A stretch of 64,000 bases of DNA from DATAGF01 sp963813355 (lineage in GTDB: Bacteria > Actinomycetota > Thermoleophilia > Miltoncostaeales > Miltoncostaeaceae), in assembly GCA_963813355.1 (NCBI GenBank), contig CAWEYS010000023.1:186001-250000 (forward strand), read 5' to 3'. The notes under the pieces are model-generated. The model was not told the origin of the DNA. It saw nothing but the letters and a program-made list of their open reading frames with translations, and searched no databases. The translations under genes were made by a program, and so were the position numbers. Of the stretch, positions 34,699-44,969 are shown one piece after another. Positions within the stretch are counted from its first letter, which is position 1. The number at the start of each line of letters is the position of its first letter.

Positions 34699-37262
34699 GT
34701 CTCGCCGGTCCCCACGTCAACGGCGAGCGGGGGGTCGAGCGCGTAGGCGCCGACCATCGCCTCGCGCACGATCGAGCCGGCCCTGCCGGCCTCGCCCGCC
34801 GGGGCCTCGAGCAGCAGCTCGTCGTGGATCTGCAGGATCAGGCGCGCCTGCAGCCCGGCCTCGGCGAGGGCGTCGTGGGCGCGCACCATCGCCGCCTTGA
34901 TGATGTCGGCCGCGGTCCCCTGGATGACCGTGTTGACCGCCAGCCGCTCGCCGAGCTGCCGCTGCTGGACCGTGCGGCCCCCGAGCTCGGGGATCGGCCG
35001 GCGGCGGCCGAACAGGGTCGTCACGAAGCCGTCCTGGGCGGCCGCCGCCACGGTGCGGTCGATGAAGGCGCGCACCCGGGGGTAGCGGGCGAGGTAGGCC
35101 TCGATGTAGGCGCCGGCGTCGGCGCGCGGGATGTTGAGCTGATCGGCCAGGCCGAAGTCGCTGATGCCGTAGACGATCCCGAAATTGACCGCCTTGGCCC
35201 GGTCGCGCGTGGTGCGGTCAACGTCGGCCGGGGCCATGCCGAAGACCTCGGCCGCGGTGGCGCGGTGGATGTCCTCGCCGCGGCGGAACGCGTCCGCCAG
35301 GGCCGGCTCCCCCGAGACGTGGGCGAGGATCCGGAGCTCCACCTGGCTGTAGTCGCAGCTGATGACGCGCCAGCCCGGGTCGGTCGTGAACGCCCCCCGG
35401 ATCTCGCGCCCCAGCGGCGTGCGGATGGGGATGTTCTGCAGGTTGGGGTTGTTCGACGACAGGCGCCCGGTCTCGGCCACGGTCTGGGCCAGCGTCGTGT
35501 GCAGGCGCCCGGCCTCGTCGACCAGCTCGGGCAGGGCCGACAGGTAGGTGCTGTCGAGCTTGGTCAGCTCCCGGTACTGGCCGATCAGCTCGATGATCGG
35601 GTGCTTGCCGGCCAGGAGCTGGAGCACCTTGCGGTCGGTGCTCCACCCGGTCTTGCCCCGGCGGAAGGTCGGCAGGCCGAGCCGCTCGAACAGCACCTCG
35701 CCGAGCTGCTTGGGCGAGTCGATGACGAACTCGCCGCCGGCCAGCTCCCAGATGCGGTCGCGCAGCTCGTCGGCGCGGTCGCGCACGCGGGCGGCGATCT
35801 CGCCGAGGCGGTGGACGTCGAGCTTGACCCCCGCCTCCTCCATGGCGGCCAGCACGCGGGTGAGCGGGAGCTCGATCTCGCGGTAGAGCGGCTCCAGGCC
35901 CTCGCGCCGCAGGCCCTCCTCCTGGCGGACGGTCAGCTCGCGCACCAGGGCCGCGTCGAGGGCGGCCGGCTCGTCGGTCCCCTCGGCGCCGAGCCCGGCG
36001 TCGGCGGCGAGCTCGTCGAGGGGGTAGCCGCGGCGGCGGGGCTCGAGCAGGTAGGCGGCGACCATCGTGTCGTGGACGGGCCGGAGCTCGTCGGCCGTGG
36101 CCCGGATGGCCGCCTTGGCGTCGTGGGTCGTCACCGGGAGCCCCGCGAGCGAGGCGGCGAGCGCCGGGCCGGCGCCGTCGCCGCGCGGGCCGACGGCGAC
36201 CTCCTCGCCGTCGCCGGCCACGGCCCAGGTCTCCTCGGTGAGGGCGAGCGCGACGCGGGACGCGCCGGCCAGGCGGAGCGGCAGGTCGTCCGGCGTGGCG
36301 GGCACGGCCGTCACCTCGATCGTGACGTCGGCCGGCGGAGCGGGGGCCTCCGAGCCGCCCTCGGCCAGCTCCTCCAGCCGCCGGATGAGGCTGCCGAACT
36401 CGAAGCGGTCGAACAGCTCCCGCAGCGCCTGCATCCGGTCCGGGCCGTAGTCGAGCGGCGGGACCTCGTCCAGGTCGATCCCGACCGGCGCGTCGGTGCG
36501 GATGATCGCCAGGTCGCGGGTCCTGCGCGCCGCGTCGGCGTGCTCGGTGAGCGCCTCGCGCCGCTTGGGCGTCTGCTCGGAGGCGTGGTCGAGGATGGCG
36601 TCCAGGCTGCCGTACTTCTGGAGCAGCTGCGACGCGCCCTTCTCCCCCACCCCGGGCACCCCGGGCAGGTTGTCGCTGGGGTCGCCGACCATCCCGCGGA
36701 AGTCGGTCATGAGCTCGGGGCCGATGCCGTAGCGCTCGCGCACGGCGTCGGGGGTGTAGACGGTGGTGTCGGTGACCCCTCGGCCCGTCGCCATCACGCT
36801 GACCCGGGGGCTGACGAGCTGGAACGCGTCGCGGTCGCCCGTGAGGATCACGACCGGCTCCTCGCCCTCCTCGGCCCGGCGCGCGAGCGTGCCGATGACG
36901 TCGTCGGCCTCGAAGCCCGTGAGCTCGGTGTTGACGAAGCCGAAGGCCTCCATCATCGGCCGGAAGTGCGGCGCCTGCTCGCGGAAGAGGTCCGGGGTCG
37001 CCTGGCGGTTGGCCTTGTAGGTCGGCTCCTGCTCGTGGCGGAAGGTGCGCCCCGGGGCGTCCCAGGCCACCACGACCCGGCCCGGGCGCTCCTCGGCGAG
37101 CATCTTCATCATCATCGCGGCGAGGCCGTAGAGGGCGTTCGTGGGGAAGCCGTCGGCCGTCGAGATCGTGTCCGGCAGGGCGTGGAACGCCCGGTAGGCG
37201 AGGCTGTTGCCGTCGATCAGCAGGAGCGGCCCGGTCGCGGGCGGAGCTGCGGTGTCGGGCAC
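34677..37262 (-). CDS. polA: DNA polymerase I
   Basis: 861 aa. The 5'-nuclease domain (LLLIDGNSLAYRAFHAL; GFEADDVIGTLAR; GDRDAFQLV; GVPGVGEKGA) is complete. The 3'-5' exonuclease region (~310-480) keeps the fold (HDAKAAIR, HDTMVAAYLLEP) but has lost the DxE metal-binding motif, so no proofreading is expected, as in other actinobacteria. Polymerase motifs A (VISCDYSQVELRILAHVSG), B (RDRAKAVNFGIVYGIS) and C (LQIHDELLLE) are intact. GTG start at 37262. Divergent from the malic enzyme. Roles: Okazaki fragment maturation and repair synthesis. Confidence 0.97.
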   Translation of the reverse strand: MPDTAAPPATGPLLLIDGNSLAYRAFHALPDTISTADGFPTNALYGLAAMMMKMLAEERPGRVVVAWDAPGRTFRHEQEPTYKANRQATPDLFREQAPHFRPMMEAFGFVNTELTGFEADDVIGTLARRAEEGEEPVVILTGDRDAFQLVSPRVSVMATGRGVTDTTVYTPDAVRERYGIGPELMTDFRGMVGDPSDNLPGVPGVGEKGASQLLQKYGSLDAILDHASEQTPKRREALTEHADAARRTRDLAIIRTDAPVGIDLDEVPPLDYGPDRMQALRELFDRFEFGSLIRRLEELAEGGSEAPAPPADVTIEVTAVPATPDDLPLRLAGASRVALALTEETWAVAGDGEEVAVGPRGDGAGPALAASLAGLPVTTHDAKAAIRATADELRPVHDTMVAAYLLEPRRRGYPLDELAADAGLGAEGTDEPAALDAALVRELTVRQEEGLRREGLEPLYREIELPLTRVLAAMEEAGVKLDVHRLGEIAARVRDRADELRDRIWELAGGEFVIDSPKQLGEVLFERLGLPTFRRGKTGWSTDRKVLQLLAGKHPIIELIGQYRELTKLDSTYLSALPELVDEAGRLHTTLAQTVAETGRLSSNNPNLQNIPIRTPLGREIRGAFTTDPGWRVISCDYSQVELRILAHVSGEPALADAFRRGEDIHRATAAEVFGMAPADVDRTTRDRAKAVNFGIVYGISDFGLADQLNIPRADAGAYIEAYLARYPRVRAFIDRTVAAAAQDGFVTTLFGRRRPIPELGGRTVQQRQLGERLAVNTVIQGTAADIIKAAMVRAHDALAEAGLQARLILQIHDELLLEAPAGEAGRAGSIVREAMVGAYALDPPLAVDVGTGETWLDAKG

Positions 37263-37337
37263 GGCCGGAGGATACTCCCGGCCCCGGACCGGCTGGCTAT
37301 GCTGGCCCCCGTTCCCGCACCCGCGCAAGGAGCCCCG

Positions 37338-38780
<1,443 letters not shown>

Positions 38781-38802
38781 CCCGCCCGGACCGGGAGGAC
38801 CG

Positions 38803-39252
38803 ATGAGCAGCGACGACGACGACGAGCGGCCGGCCGACCCGAACACCGGCTGGGTGCGCGACCACCTGCACCGCTACGTCGCCACCGACGGCGCCGACGG
38901 CCACGAGTGGCGGCCCGGCGTGCCCACGCTCCTGCTCACCACCCGCGGCCGCCGGAGCGGCAGGCTGCGCCGCACGCCCCTGATCTACGGCCGCGACGGC
39001 GACAGCTACGTGGTCGTCGCGTCCTACGGCGGCTCGCCGGCCCACCCGGACTGGTACTTCAACCTGAGCGACGAGCCCGAGGTCGAGATCCAGGTGGGCG
39101 AGGACGTCATGCCGGCCCGCGCCGCCACCGCCGAGGGCGAGGACCGCGAGCGCCTCTGGGGCCAGATGACCGGGATCTGGCCGGACTACGACAAGTACCA
39201 GGCGCGCACCGACCGGGTGATCCCCATCGTCACCTTGGAGCCCGCCGCCTAG
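38803..39252 (+). CDS. Deazaflavin (F420)-dependent nitroreductase, DUF385
   Basis: 149 aa split-barrel protein of the Ddn/FGD-related DUF385 family: TLLLTTRGRRSGRLRRTPLIYGRDGDSYVVVASYGG, HPDWYFNLSDEPEVEIQVG and WGQMTGIWPDYDKYQARTDRVIPIVTLEP. Such enzymes use reduced F420 to reduce quinones or nitro compounds. It starts 22 bases after the malic enzyme stop with a GGGAGG site and is probably co-transcribed with it. The natural substrate is unknown. Confidence 0.87.
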   Translation: MSSDDDDERPADPNTGWVRDHLHRYVATDGADGHEWRPGVPTLLLTTRGRRSGRLRRTPLIYGRDGDSYVVVASYGGSPAHPDWYFNLSDEPEVEIQVGEDVMPARAATAEGEDRERLWGQMTGIWPDYDKYQARTDRVIPIVTLEPAA

Positions 39253-39286
39253 GGACGCGCGAGGCGGGGCTACACTCGGCCCGCCG

Positions 39287-39372
39287 GGGGACGTGGCGGA
39301 ACGGCAGACGCGGCGGTCTCAAACACCGCTGAGGGCAAATCCCTCGTGTGGGTTCGACTCCCACCGTCCCCA
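39287..39372 (+). tRNA. tRNA-Leu(CAA)
   Basis: 86 nt. Acceptor stem GGGGACG (39287-39293) pairs with CGTCCCC (39365-39371), discriminator A at 39372. The anticodon stem GCGGT/ACCGC encloses CTCAAAC, anticodon CAA, reading UUG. A long variable arm (TGAGGG-CAAAT-CCCTCG) marks it as class II, and the T-arm is GTGGG-TTCGACT-CCCAC. CCA is not encoded. It lies between the DUF385 gene and a convergent lipid-kinase gene. Confidence 0.95.
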
Positions 39373-39432
39373 TCGCCTTTCCGGCTTGTGAAGCAGGATC
39401 TCACCCTCCACGGCCCCAGCCTCTCCATCCGC

Positions 39433-40791
39433 TCAGGGGCGCTCAGGACCACTGGTGCCCAGCCCGAGGGCCGTGCGCACCAGGCTAGGCGTCTCGCGGA
39501 GCGGAGCCACAGCTAGCGCGGCGGGTGAGACGCCGGCCGCACCCCAGGGCAGGCGCACACGCAGAGCGCCGGGCAGGATGGCGAACTCGAGCGGAGGGTC
39601 GAGTGAGAGCGCCTCGCCGTCCACCCCGACGGCGACCTGGGCGCCGGAGTCGATCGTGAACGCCGTGGCATCCCACTCCTGCCAGCCCGGGTACCGGCGC
39701 ACCTGGCCCGCGGCCTCGAGTGCGACAAGCTGGGCCGCCGAGGCCGAGCCCGGGACGTTCACCACCACCACGCCAAGGCGGCCGGAGTCCAGGCGGACCC
39801 GCGACCCGAGTCCATCCAGGCGGGCCAGGCGGTAAGGGTTGTTGGAGATCAGGATGACGTGGGCTCCTCGCTGCGCCTCGCCGTCCGGGCCCACGAAGCG
39901 CAGATCGAGGGGCTCGGCCTTCGGCCCGAGCAGCTCGGGGAGCGTCTCCGCGATGGTGGCCCGCTTGGCCTCGCGGTAGCCCGGCCGCTGCACGGCCTCG
40001 GCGTAGACGCCGAGCGAGGCGTTGTTCACGAAGACCCGGTCGCCCACTCGCGCCAGGTCCATGGGCCGCTCCACGGCCGGCCCGAAGGCCTCGAGGGCGC
40101 CGACCACGTCGTCCCGGTCCAGGCCCAGGTCCATGGCCAGGTGGTTCCGAGTGCCTGCCGGCACGCACACGTAGGCCGCACCGTGCGCGGCGGCCACCGA
40201 GGCCACCAGGGCCTGGGAGCCGTCGCCTCCGGCCATGCCGATGACATCCGCCCCCCCGGCGGCGGCGCGCTCGGCCAGCTCGCGCAGGTCGTCCCCCGGA
40301 CGGAGCAGGACCGGCTCGATGCCACGCCGGCGCGCCTCCGCCTCCAGGTGGAAGCGCTCCACCTTCCCACCCCCCGACTTGGGGTTCATGATCAGCACCG
40401 GCCGGTGGGCGGCGAGCACCGGCCGGCCCTCGGGTGCGGCCGCGCGGAGCGCCGCGAGGTCTCGGCCGAGCGCGTACCGGGTCAGGGCGACGGCGGCGAG
40501 GAACAGGGCGAGCACCACCAGGAGGCCGGCCAGATTTCCCGCGAGCAGGACGAGCGCGCCGGCCAGGGCCAGGGCGCCGACCACGGCCCCCAGGATCCGC
40601 GCGAAGCCCCGGCCCACCAGGGCCGACCAGGCGCCGGCGGCCGCCAGCAGGACGAGGAGGAATGCCCCGATCAGGTCCCCGGCGCTGGAGATCAGCACGA
40701 CCACAATCGCGACCAGCGCGCCGGCGAGCACCACCAGGGCGAGGACCGCGGCGGCTCGGCGGCGGCCGAGGTGCGGCTGAGGGCTCGTCAT
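39433..40791 (-). CDS. Diacylglycerol/lipid kinase-like protein with N-terminal membrane region
   Basis: 452 aa. The first ~110 residues contain four or five hydrophobic segments. The kinase domain follows: LIMNPKSGGGKVERF (~145), MAGGDGSQALVASVAAAHGAAYVCVPAGTRNHLAMDLGLD (the GGDGT-like and GTxN catalytic motifs), VGDRVFVNNASLGVYAE, and a C-terminal VGVDGEALSLDPPLEF strand region. Likely phosphorylates diacylglycerol, sphingoid-like or undecaprenol-like lipids at the membrane. ATG at 40791 has GAGGG upstream; an open frame further upstream is not conserved. Confidence 0.85.
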   Translation of the reverse strand: MTSPQPHLGRRRAAAVLALVVLAGALVAIVVVLISSAGDLIGAFLLVLLAAAGAWSALVGRGFARILGAVVGALALAGALVLLAGNLAGLLVVLALFLAAVALTRYALGRDLAALRAAAPEGRPVLAAHRPVLIMNPKSGGGKVERFHLEAEARRRGIEPVLLRPGDDLRELAERAAAGGADVIGMAGGDGSQALVASVAAAHGAAYVCVPAGTRNHLAMDLGLDRDDVVGALEAFGPAVERPMDLARVGDRVFVNNASLGVYAEAVQRPGYREAKRATIAETLPELLGPKAEPLDLRFVGPDGEAQRGAHVILISNNPYRLARLDGLGSRVRLDSGRLGVVVVNVPGSASAAQLVALEAAGQVRRYPGWQEWDATAFTIDSGAQVAVGVDGEALSLDPPLEFAILPGALRVRLPWGAAGVSPAALAVAPLRETPSLVRTALGLGTSGPERP

Positions 40792-40853
40792 CGCGGCGCC
40801 CTCACGTACGCTGAGCCCGATCGGGAGAGGAATCCGACCCATAGGAGGGCGAG

Positions 40854-41078
40854 ATGGACATCCTGAAGATCGAGAGCAAGGAGACAGTCTCTCGCGAGGA
40901 GGCGGCGGCACGCCTGCGCGCCTTCGCTGACAACCTGGCCTCCCATAACGACGTCGAGCTCGAGTGGGGTGACAAGCATGTGCGCCTCCATGTCGCCGAC
41001 GAGGTCCGGCTCGAGATCGAGATCGAGGTCGGCGAGGATGAGACGGAGCTTGAGATCGAGCTCAAGTGGAGCCGCTGA
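40854..41078 (+). CDS. Amphi-Trp domain protein
   Basis: 74 aa with AGGAGGG before ATG 40854. Start KIESKETVSREEAAARLRAFADNLASHNDVELEWGDKHVRLHV and end ETELEIELKWSR match the amphi-Trp domain, a small alternating beta-strand family of unknown function often found next to stress or restriction genes. Strongly acidic. Divergent from the lipid kinase by 62 bp, with a hairpin just downstream. Confidence 0.82.
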   Translation: MDILKIESKETVSREEAAARLRAFADNLASHNDVELEWGDKHVRLHVADEVRLEIEIEVGEDETELEIELKWSR

Positions 41079-41079
41079 G

Positions 41080-41103
41080 GCCGGTGGTGCACCGGACACC
41101 GGC
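41080..41103 (+). terminator. Hairpin after amphi-Trp gene
   Basis: GCCGGTG (41080-41086) pairs with CACCGGC (41097-41103), beginning two bases after the stop codon; no T-run follows. Probably the terminator of this short gene. The rest of 41104-41227 shows nothing else recognisable. Confidence 0.5.
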
Positions 41104-41227
41104 TCGCAGGTGACGCCGTCGCCTCGTCGGCCGACCTGCGGTGGACGCCGTCGCATCGCGCTCCCAGTCCGCGGTGGAGCATCGCGTGCCACTGTCGGAT
41201 CGGGGTCGGGTCTCGACACGTCGCCGG

Positions 41228-42670
41228 CTACAGCCCCGTCTCCGCCACGAGCCGCCCGCTCGCCACAGCCTCCTTGAGGAGCGCGTAGTCGCGCTCGTTG
41301 CGGTCGGCGTAGGCGGCCGCGAACGCCGCGATGGCCCGGTCGAAGACGTCCTTGTTGCCGAGGTAGGCGGCGATCGCCACCGGGTCGCCCGAGCGGGCGT
41401 GGGCCCGGGCCAGGGTCCAGCCGCACATCTCGGCGTAGATGCGCATGCCCTCGGGCACCATCGCCTCGATCTCGGCCGAGCCCTTCCAGTCGCGCAGCTG
41501 GCGCACGTAGAAGTCGCGCTCACCGGCGTCCGGCGAGTCGGCCACGTGGAGCCAGCCCAGGAACAGGTCGCTGGCCGCCTGCATGAGCCGCTGCCCGGCG
41601 ACCACGCGGTGGCCGGCGTTGCGGTAGACGCTGCGCCCGGCGAACTCCTCCAGCACCGAGGGCTGGGCCTCCTTGATCTGCAGGAACAGGGGGTCGGCCC
41701 CGTCGCGGCCGAGCATCAGGGCGATCCAGGCCCGCGTGCCCACGCTGCCCACCCCCACCACCTTGCGCGCGAGGTCGGCGAAGCGGTAGCGCTCGAGCAG
41801 GCGCCGCCGGTCGGTGGACAGGGTGCGCCGGTACTCGCTCAGGCGGGCGTGGAACCAGTCCGAGAAGGCCGTGGCCTGGTCGGCGGGCCAGAGGTCGGCG
41901 ATCGGCACGATCAGCGGCGGGTCGGCGCTGATGCGCGGCTCGCCGTCCACGTCGTGGGTGAGCTTGGCGAGGGCCTGCATGCTGTCCTTGGTGCGCGCCT
42001 TGGCCACCTGCTTTTCGGCGCGCTTGAGCAGCTTGCGCGGCACGGTGGCCTGGTAGCGGGCGAACGCCTCGTCGACGTCCAGGCGCGCGTAGAAGATCTG
42101 CAGGTTGCTCTGGCCGGCGAAGGCGGCCATGGCGGTGCGGTAGCTGGCCGCGCAGGCCCGCACCACGGCCTCGCGCTCGGCCTCGGCGAAGCCCCGGTCG
42201 CGGCCGGCCACCTCGAGGCTGGCCGCCAGGCGCTTGAGGTCCCACTCGAACGGTCCCGGCAGGGTCTCGTCGAAGTCGTTGAGATCGAAGGCCATGCGCC
42301 GCTCGGGGGTGCCGAAGACGCCGAAGTTCGACAGGTGGGCGTCGCCGCAGAGCTGGGCCTGCAGATCGGTCGTCGGCGTGGTGGCGAGATCGCTGGCCAT
42401 GATCAGGGCCGCGCCGCGGTAGAAGGTGAAGGGCGAGACCAGCATGCGCCCGTAGCGGATCGGCACCAGCTCGGGCACGCGGGTCGTCGCCTGGCCCTCG
42501 AGCAGGGCGATCGGGTCCGGGCGCTTTGGGCCGGGGTCGAACTCGGCGTGGGCCGAGCGGGGCACGTCGGCCCGCGCCGCCTGGCCGCGCGCGACCCGCT
42601 CGGCCACGGTGAGGTGCTCGACCTTGGCCTTGGTCGGGACGCGGCGGTCGTCTTGGGCGCTGGTCGTCAT
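41228..42670 (-). CDS. DUF2252 family protein
   Basis: 480 aa. Family hallmarks are RYGRMLVSPFTFYRGAALIMASDLA (~90), QLCGDAHLSNFGVFGTPERRMAFDLNDFDETLPGPFEWDLKRLAAS (~120-165), RKVVGVGSVGTRAWIALMLG and YVRQLRDWKGSAEIE. The fold resembles aminoglycoside phosphotransferase/kinase-like enzymes (GDAHLSNF ~ catalytic loop, FDLNDFD ~ DFG-like), but no activity is established. ATG at 42670 with GGGAG upstream; it overlaps the HD-protein stop by 4 bases (ATGA), so the two form an operon. Confidence 0.87.
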   Translation of the reverse strand: MTTSAQDDRRVPTKAKVEHLTVAERVARGQAARADVPRSAHAEFDPGPKRPDPIALLEGQATTRVPELVPIRYGRMLVSPFTFYRGAALIMASDLATTPTTDLQAQLCGDAHLSNFGVFGTPERRMAFDLNDFDETLPGPFEWDLKRLAASLEVAGRDRGFAEAEREAVVRACAASYRTAMAAFAGQSNLQIFYARLDVDEAFARYQATVPRKLLKRAEKQVAKARTKDSMQALAKLTHDVDGEPRISADPPLIVPIADLWPADQATAFSDWFHARLSEYRRTLSTDRRRLLERYRFADLARKVVGVGSVGTRAWIALMLGRDGADPLFLQIKEAQPSVLEEFAGRSVYRNAGHRVVAGQRLMQAASDLFLGWLHVADSPDAGERDFYVRQLRDWKGSAEIEAMVPEGMRIYAEMCGWTLARAHARSGDPVAIAAYLGNKDVFDRAIAAFAAAYADRNERDYALLKEAVASGRLVAETGL

Positions 42671-43275
42671 CTCGTGACTCCCTTCGAGTCGTCGGAACCG
42701 GAGGCGGCGTTGCAGAGATCCGGCCGACCCCACCCCTCCGAAAGCGTGCCCCGGTCAGGGCTGTCCCTGGCCAGGACCTCGAGCGCCCGGCGATAGGGAG
42801 GCATCCACGCGCCCCAGGGATCCCGCGGAAGGCGAAGGCGGTCCTCCATGTCGGCCCGCTTGACGACGCGGGCGATGTCGCCGGCGGGGCCTGGGGTCAG
42901 CGCGATGACCCGCACGTGGGAGAGGAAGCTCTCGTCGTCGGGCTCGTCCGAGCGGGTGAGCAGCCGAAGCGCCGCGCACTCGTGCGCTCCGAGGCCCGCG
43001 GCCACGAGGTCCTCCTCACGTACGTCCGTCCACTCCAGGAGGTCGTGGAGCCAGGCCACCCCGGCCGCCTCCCGTGGCACGGCCGCCACCACCCGGCGCA
43101 CGTGGTGGACATATGGCCGCCCGCTGGGCTCGACCTGTCCACGATGGGCTCGCTCGGCAATGGCCCGGGCCCTGCCCCTGGGTATGCCGGGCGGCAGTCG
43201 CGGAACCGAGTACTCCGGCGGGTGAGAGCGCTCTGTTTGCGATGTCGAGGCCGGCCCACCCGCGGTCGCGCTCAT
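42667..43275 (-). CDS. HD-domain protein (RelA/SpoT hydrolase-like)
   Basis: 202 aa. HD-type metal motifs: AERAHRGQ (~44), PYVHHVRRV (~56) and VAWLHDLLEWTDV (~75) followed by ...RVVKRADMEDRL. This is the pattern of small HD hydrolases related to MESH1/SpoT nucleotide pyrophosphohydrolases. No synthetase domain is present. ATG at 43275 with AGGAGA eight bases before. Substrate unknown. First gene of an operon with DUF2252, divergent from the DUF1269 gene across a promoter region duplicated at 47.8 kb. Confidence 0.75.
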   Translation of the reverse strand: MSATAGGPASTSQTERSHPPEYSVPRLPPGIPRGRARAIAERAHRGQVEPSGRPYVHHVRRVVAAVPREAAGVAWLHDLLEWTDVREEDLVAAGLGAHECAALRLLTRSDEPDDESFLSHVRVIALTPGPAGDIARVVKRADMEDRLRLPRDPWGAWMPPYRRALEVLARDSPDRGTLSEGWGRPDLCNAASGSDDSKGVTR

Positions 43276-43374
43276 TGCCGCCGTCTCCTGGTCTGCACCC
43301 GCGCCATCCGGGCGGGTCCCGGCCACGTTATGCCGCCCGCCACTCTATTCGCATCATCCGGATCGGGCGATGCC
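43256..43374. repeat. Duplicated promoter-region segment, copy A
   Basis: This segment aligns over ~120 bp, roughly three-quarters identical by eye, to 47804-47922. Shared blocks: CACCCGCGGTCGCGC, GCGCCATCCGGGCG, GCCGCCCGCC and the 24-bp motif at the end. Copy A includes the first few codons of the HD gene; copy B has no intact HD gene. It sits between divergent genes and carries their promoters. Confidence 0.75.
43351..43374 (+). promoter_or_regulatory. Island motif site A (GCATCA...GATG dyad)
   Basis: Member of a five-site family with consensus GCATCA, a CCG-containing middle, then ATCGGATGATG. Here the left half is GCATCATCCG and the right half GATCGGGCGATGCC. It ends 60 bp before the DUF1269 start and begins 75 bp before the divergent HD start. 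Imperfect dyad, so likely an operator or promoter element. Confidence 0.55.
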
Positions 43375-43434
43375 GACCAGCGGCCGCTCGGCGATGCTGG
43401 CCCCGAGTTCGGTGCCACCACCACAAAGGGGGCC

Positions 43435-43953
43435 ATGATGGCCAACGAGGACAGCACCTTCCTGCTCGTCGGGGCATACGCCAGCGTCGACGACGCCCAG
43501 GCCGACTACCAGGTGGTCAAGGACCTCCACGCCGAGAAGGTGATCGGCGGCTTCGACGCGGCCGTCATCACCAAGGACGACAAGGGCAAGGTGCACGTCA
43601 ACAAGGACGAGACCGCCACCCGCAGGGGCGGCTGGGGCGGCCTCGGCGTCGGCGCGCTCGTCGGCCTGATCTTCCCGCCGTCGCTGATCGCCAGCGCGGC
43701 CGTGGGCGCGGCCGTGGGCGCCTTCGGCGGCCACCTCGCCAAGGGCCTGTCGCGCTCGGACATGAAGGACCTCGGCGACCTCCTCAACGCCGGCGAGGCC
43801 GGGCTGGTGGTGATCGGCGACTGGCGCCTGGAGGAGCGCATCGACGAGCTCCTGCGCCAGGCCGAGCGGCGCGAGGCCAAGGAGCTGCGCGACCTCGACA
43901 AGGCCGAGACCGAGGAGCAGATCGGCAGCCTGATGTCGGGGCAGGGGACCTAG
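43435..43953 (+). CDS. DUF1269 membrane-associated stress-type protein
   Basis: 172 aa with a purine-rich AAAGGGGG site upstream; two ATGs in a row (43435, 43438). N-terminal ferredoxin-like part (LLVGAYASVDDAQADYQVVKDLHAEKVIGGFDAAVITKD), a Gly/Ala-rich hydrophobic hairpin (GGLGVGALVGLIFPPSLIASAAVGAAVGAFGGHLAKGL) and an acidic coiled C-terminus (RLEERIDELLRQAERREAKELRDL). DUF1269 proteins are common in stress regulons; activity unknown. A strong hairpin follows at 43990. Confidence 0.85.
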   Translation: MMANEDSTFLLVGAYASVDDAQADYQVVKDLHAEKVIGGFDAAVITKDDKGKVHVNKDETATRRGGWGGLGVGALVGLIFPPSLIASAAVGAAVGAFGGHLAKGLSRSDMKDLGDLLNAGEAGLVVIGDWRLEERIDELLRQAERREAKELRDLDKAETEEQIGSLMSGQGT

Positions 43954-43989
43954 GCCACTCGAGCCGCGAGCGGTTCTGGACCGGGGGGA

Positions 43990-44011
43990 GCGCCGGGCCC
44001 GTGCCCGGCGC
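43990..44011 (+). terminator. Hairpin after DUF1269 gene
   Basis: GCGCCGGGC (43990-43998) pairs perfectly with GCCCGGCGC (44003-44011) around a CCGT loop, 37 bp after the stop and just before the YihY gene start. No T-run. Likely an intrinsic-type terminator or attenuator between the two genes. Confidence 0.55.
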
Positions 44012-44031
44012 CCGCTCGCGCGCGGTCGTGA

Positions 44032-44925
44032 ATGACCATGAGCGACATCGGCGATCGGCGCGTCGACGCGCCGCAGGATCCCGACGAGGCCCCTGACGCG
44101 GGCCGCGGCGGTCGCGCGCGAGCCAGGCTCACCGCCACGGTGGCGAGCGCGAAGAGCGCGAGCGAACGGCACGTGGCGCTCGCGGTCCCTCTCCGGGCGG
44201 CGGAACGGAACCGGCGCGTCGCGGCGAGCGTCCTCGCCGGCGGACTCGCCTATCGGCTGTTCCTGTGGTTGCTGCCGTTCGGCCTGATCGTCGGAGGCGC
44301 GCTGGGCCTCCTCGATGCGGACAACACCGAGAAGGCGGTCTCGAGGGGTGGCCTTCCGGCGGCGATCAGCGACGCGATCGGCGACGCCTCGCGTGCCGCG
44401 CACTCCGACTCGTGGTGGCTCCTCGCGGTCGGCGTGGCGGGCCTCCTCTGGGCGGGCTATACGGGCGCGAAGGGGGTGAGGCTCGTCCATTCGCTCGTCT
44501 GGGACGAGCCCCCGTCGAGGACGAGGCCACTCCTGGAATCACTCGCCTTCACCGGGGTGCTGTGCGCGGTCTGGGCCGAGGTCGCGTTCACCTGGTGGCT
44601 CCGTGGCGAGACGTGGCCGAGCCTCCTCCTCGGCGTGCTCAGCGTCGCGCCGCTCGCGGGGCTGTGGCTCTGGGTGTCGCTTCACCTTCCGCACGGGGAC
44701 GCCCCCTGGCAGGCGCTGCTGCCCGGCGCGGTCCTCGTCGCGATCGGATTCCAGGTGCTCCACGAAGTGGTGGTCATCTACCTCGTGCCAGAGCTCGAGA
44801 AATCGACATCGCTGTACGGCAGCCTCGGCGCCGCGACGACGATCATCTTCTTCGTCTACCTCGTCGCCACGCTCGTCGTCGCCTCGCCCATTCTCAACAG
44901 CTCGCTCCACGAGGAGCTCTCGTAG
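44032..44925 (+). CDS. YihY/BrkB family inner-membrane protein
   Basis: 297 aa. A charged N-terminal ~55 residues precede six hydrophobic segments: RVAASVLAGGLAYRLFLWLLPFGLIVGGALGLL, SDSWWLLAVGVAGLLWAGYTGAKGVRL, WAEVAFTWWLRG, PGAVLVAIGFQVLHEVVVIYL and YGSLGAATTIIFFVYLVATLVVASPILNSSL. These are the markers of the YihY/virulence factor BrkB family, once called RNase BN; transport function is likely but unproven. ATG at 44032 or 44038. Confidence 0.87.
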   Translation: MTMSDIGDRRVDAPQDPDEAPDAGRGGRARARLTATVASAKSASERHVALAVPLRAAERNRRVAASVLAGGLAYRLFLWLLPFGLIVGGALGLLDADNTEKAVSRGGLPAAISDAIGDASRAAHSDSWWLLAVGVAGLLWAGYTGAKGVRLVHSLVWDEPPSRTRPLLESLAFTGVLCAVWAEVAFTWWLRGETWPSLLLGVLSVAPLAGLWLWVSLHLPHGDAPWQALLPGAVLVAIGFQVLHEVVVIYLVPELEKSTSLYGSLGAATTIIFFVYLVATLVVASPILNSSLHEELS

Positions 44926-44969
44926 CGGGGCCACGCCCGCGGGAGCGCCGGCCACGATGGTCAGCGGCA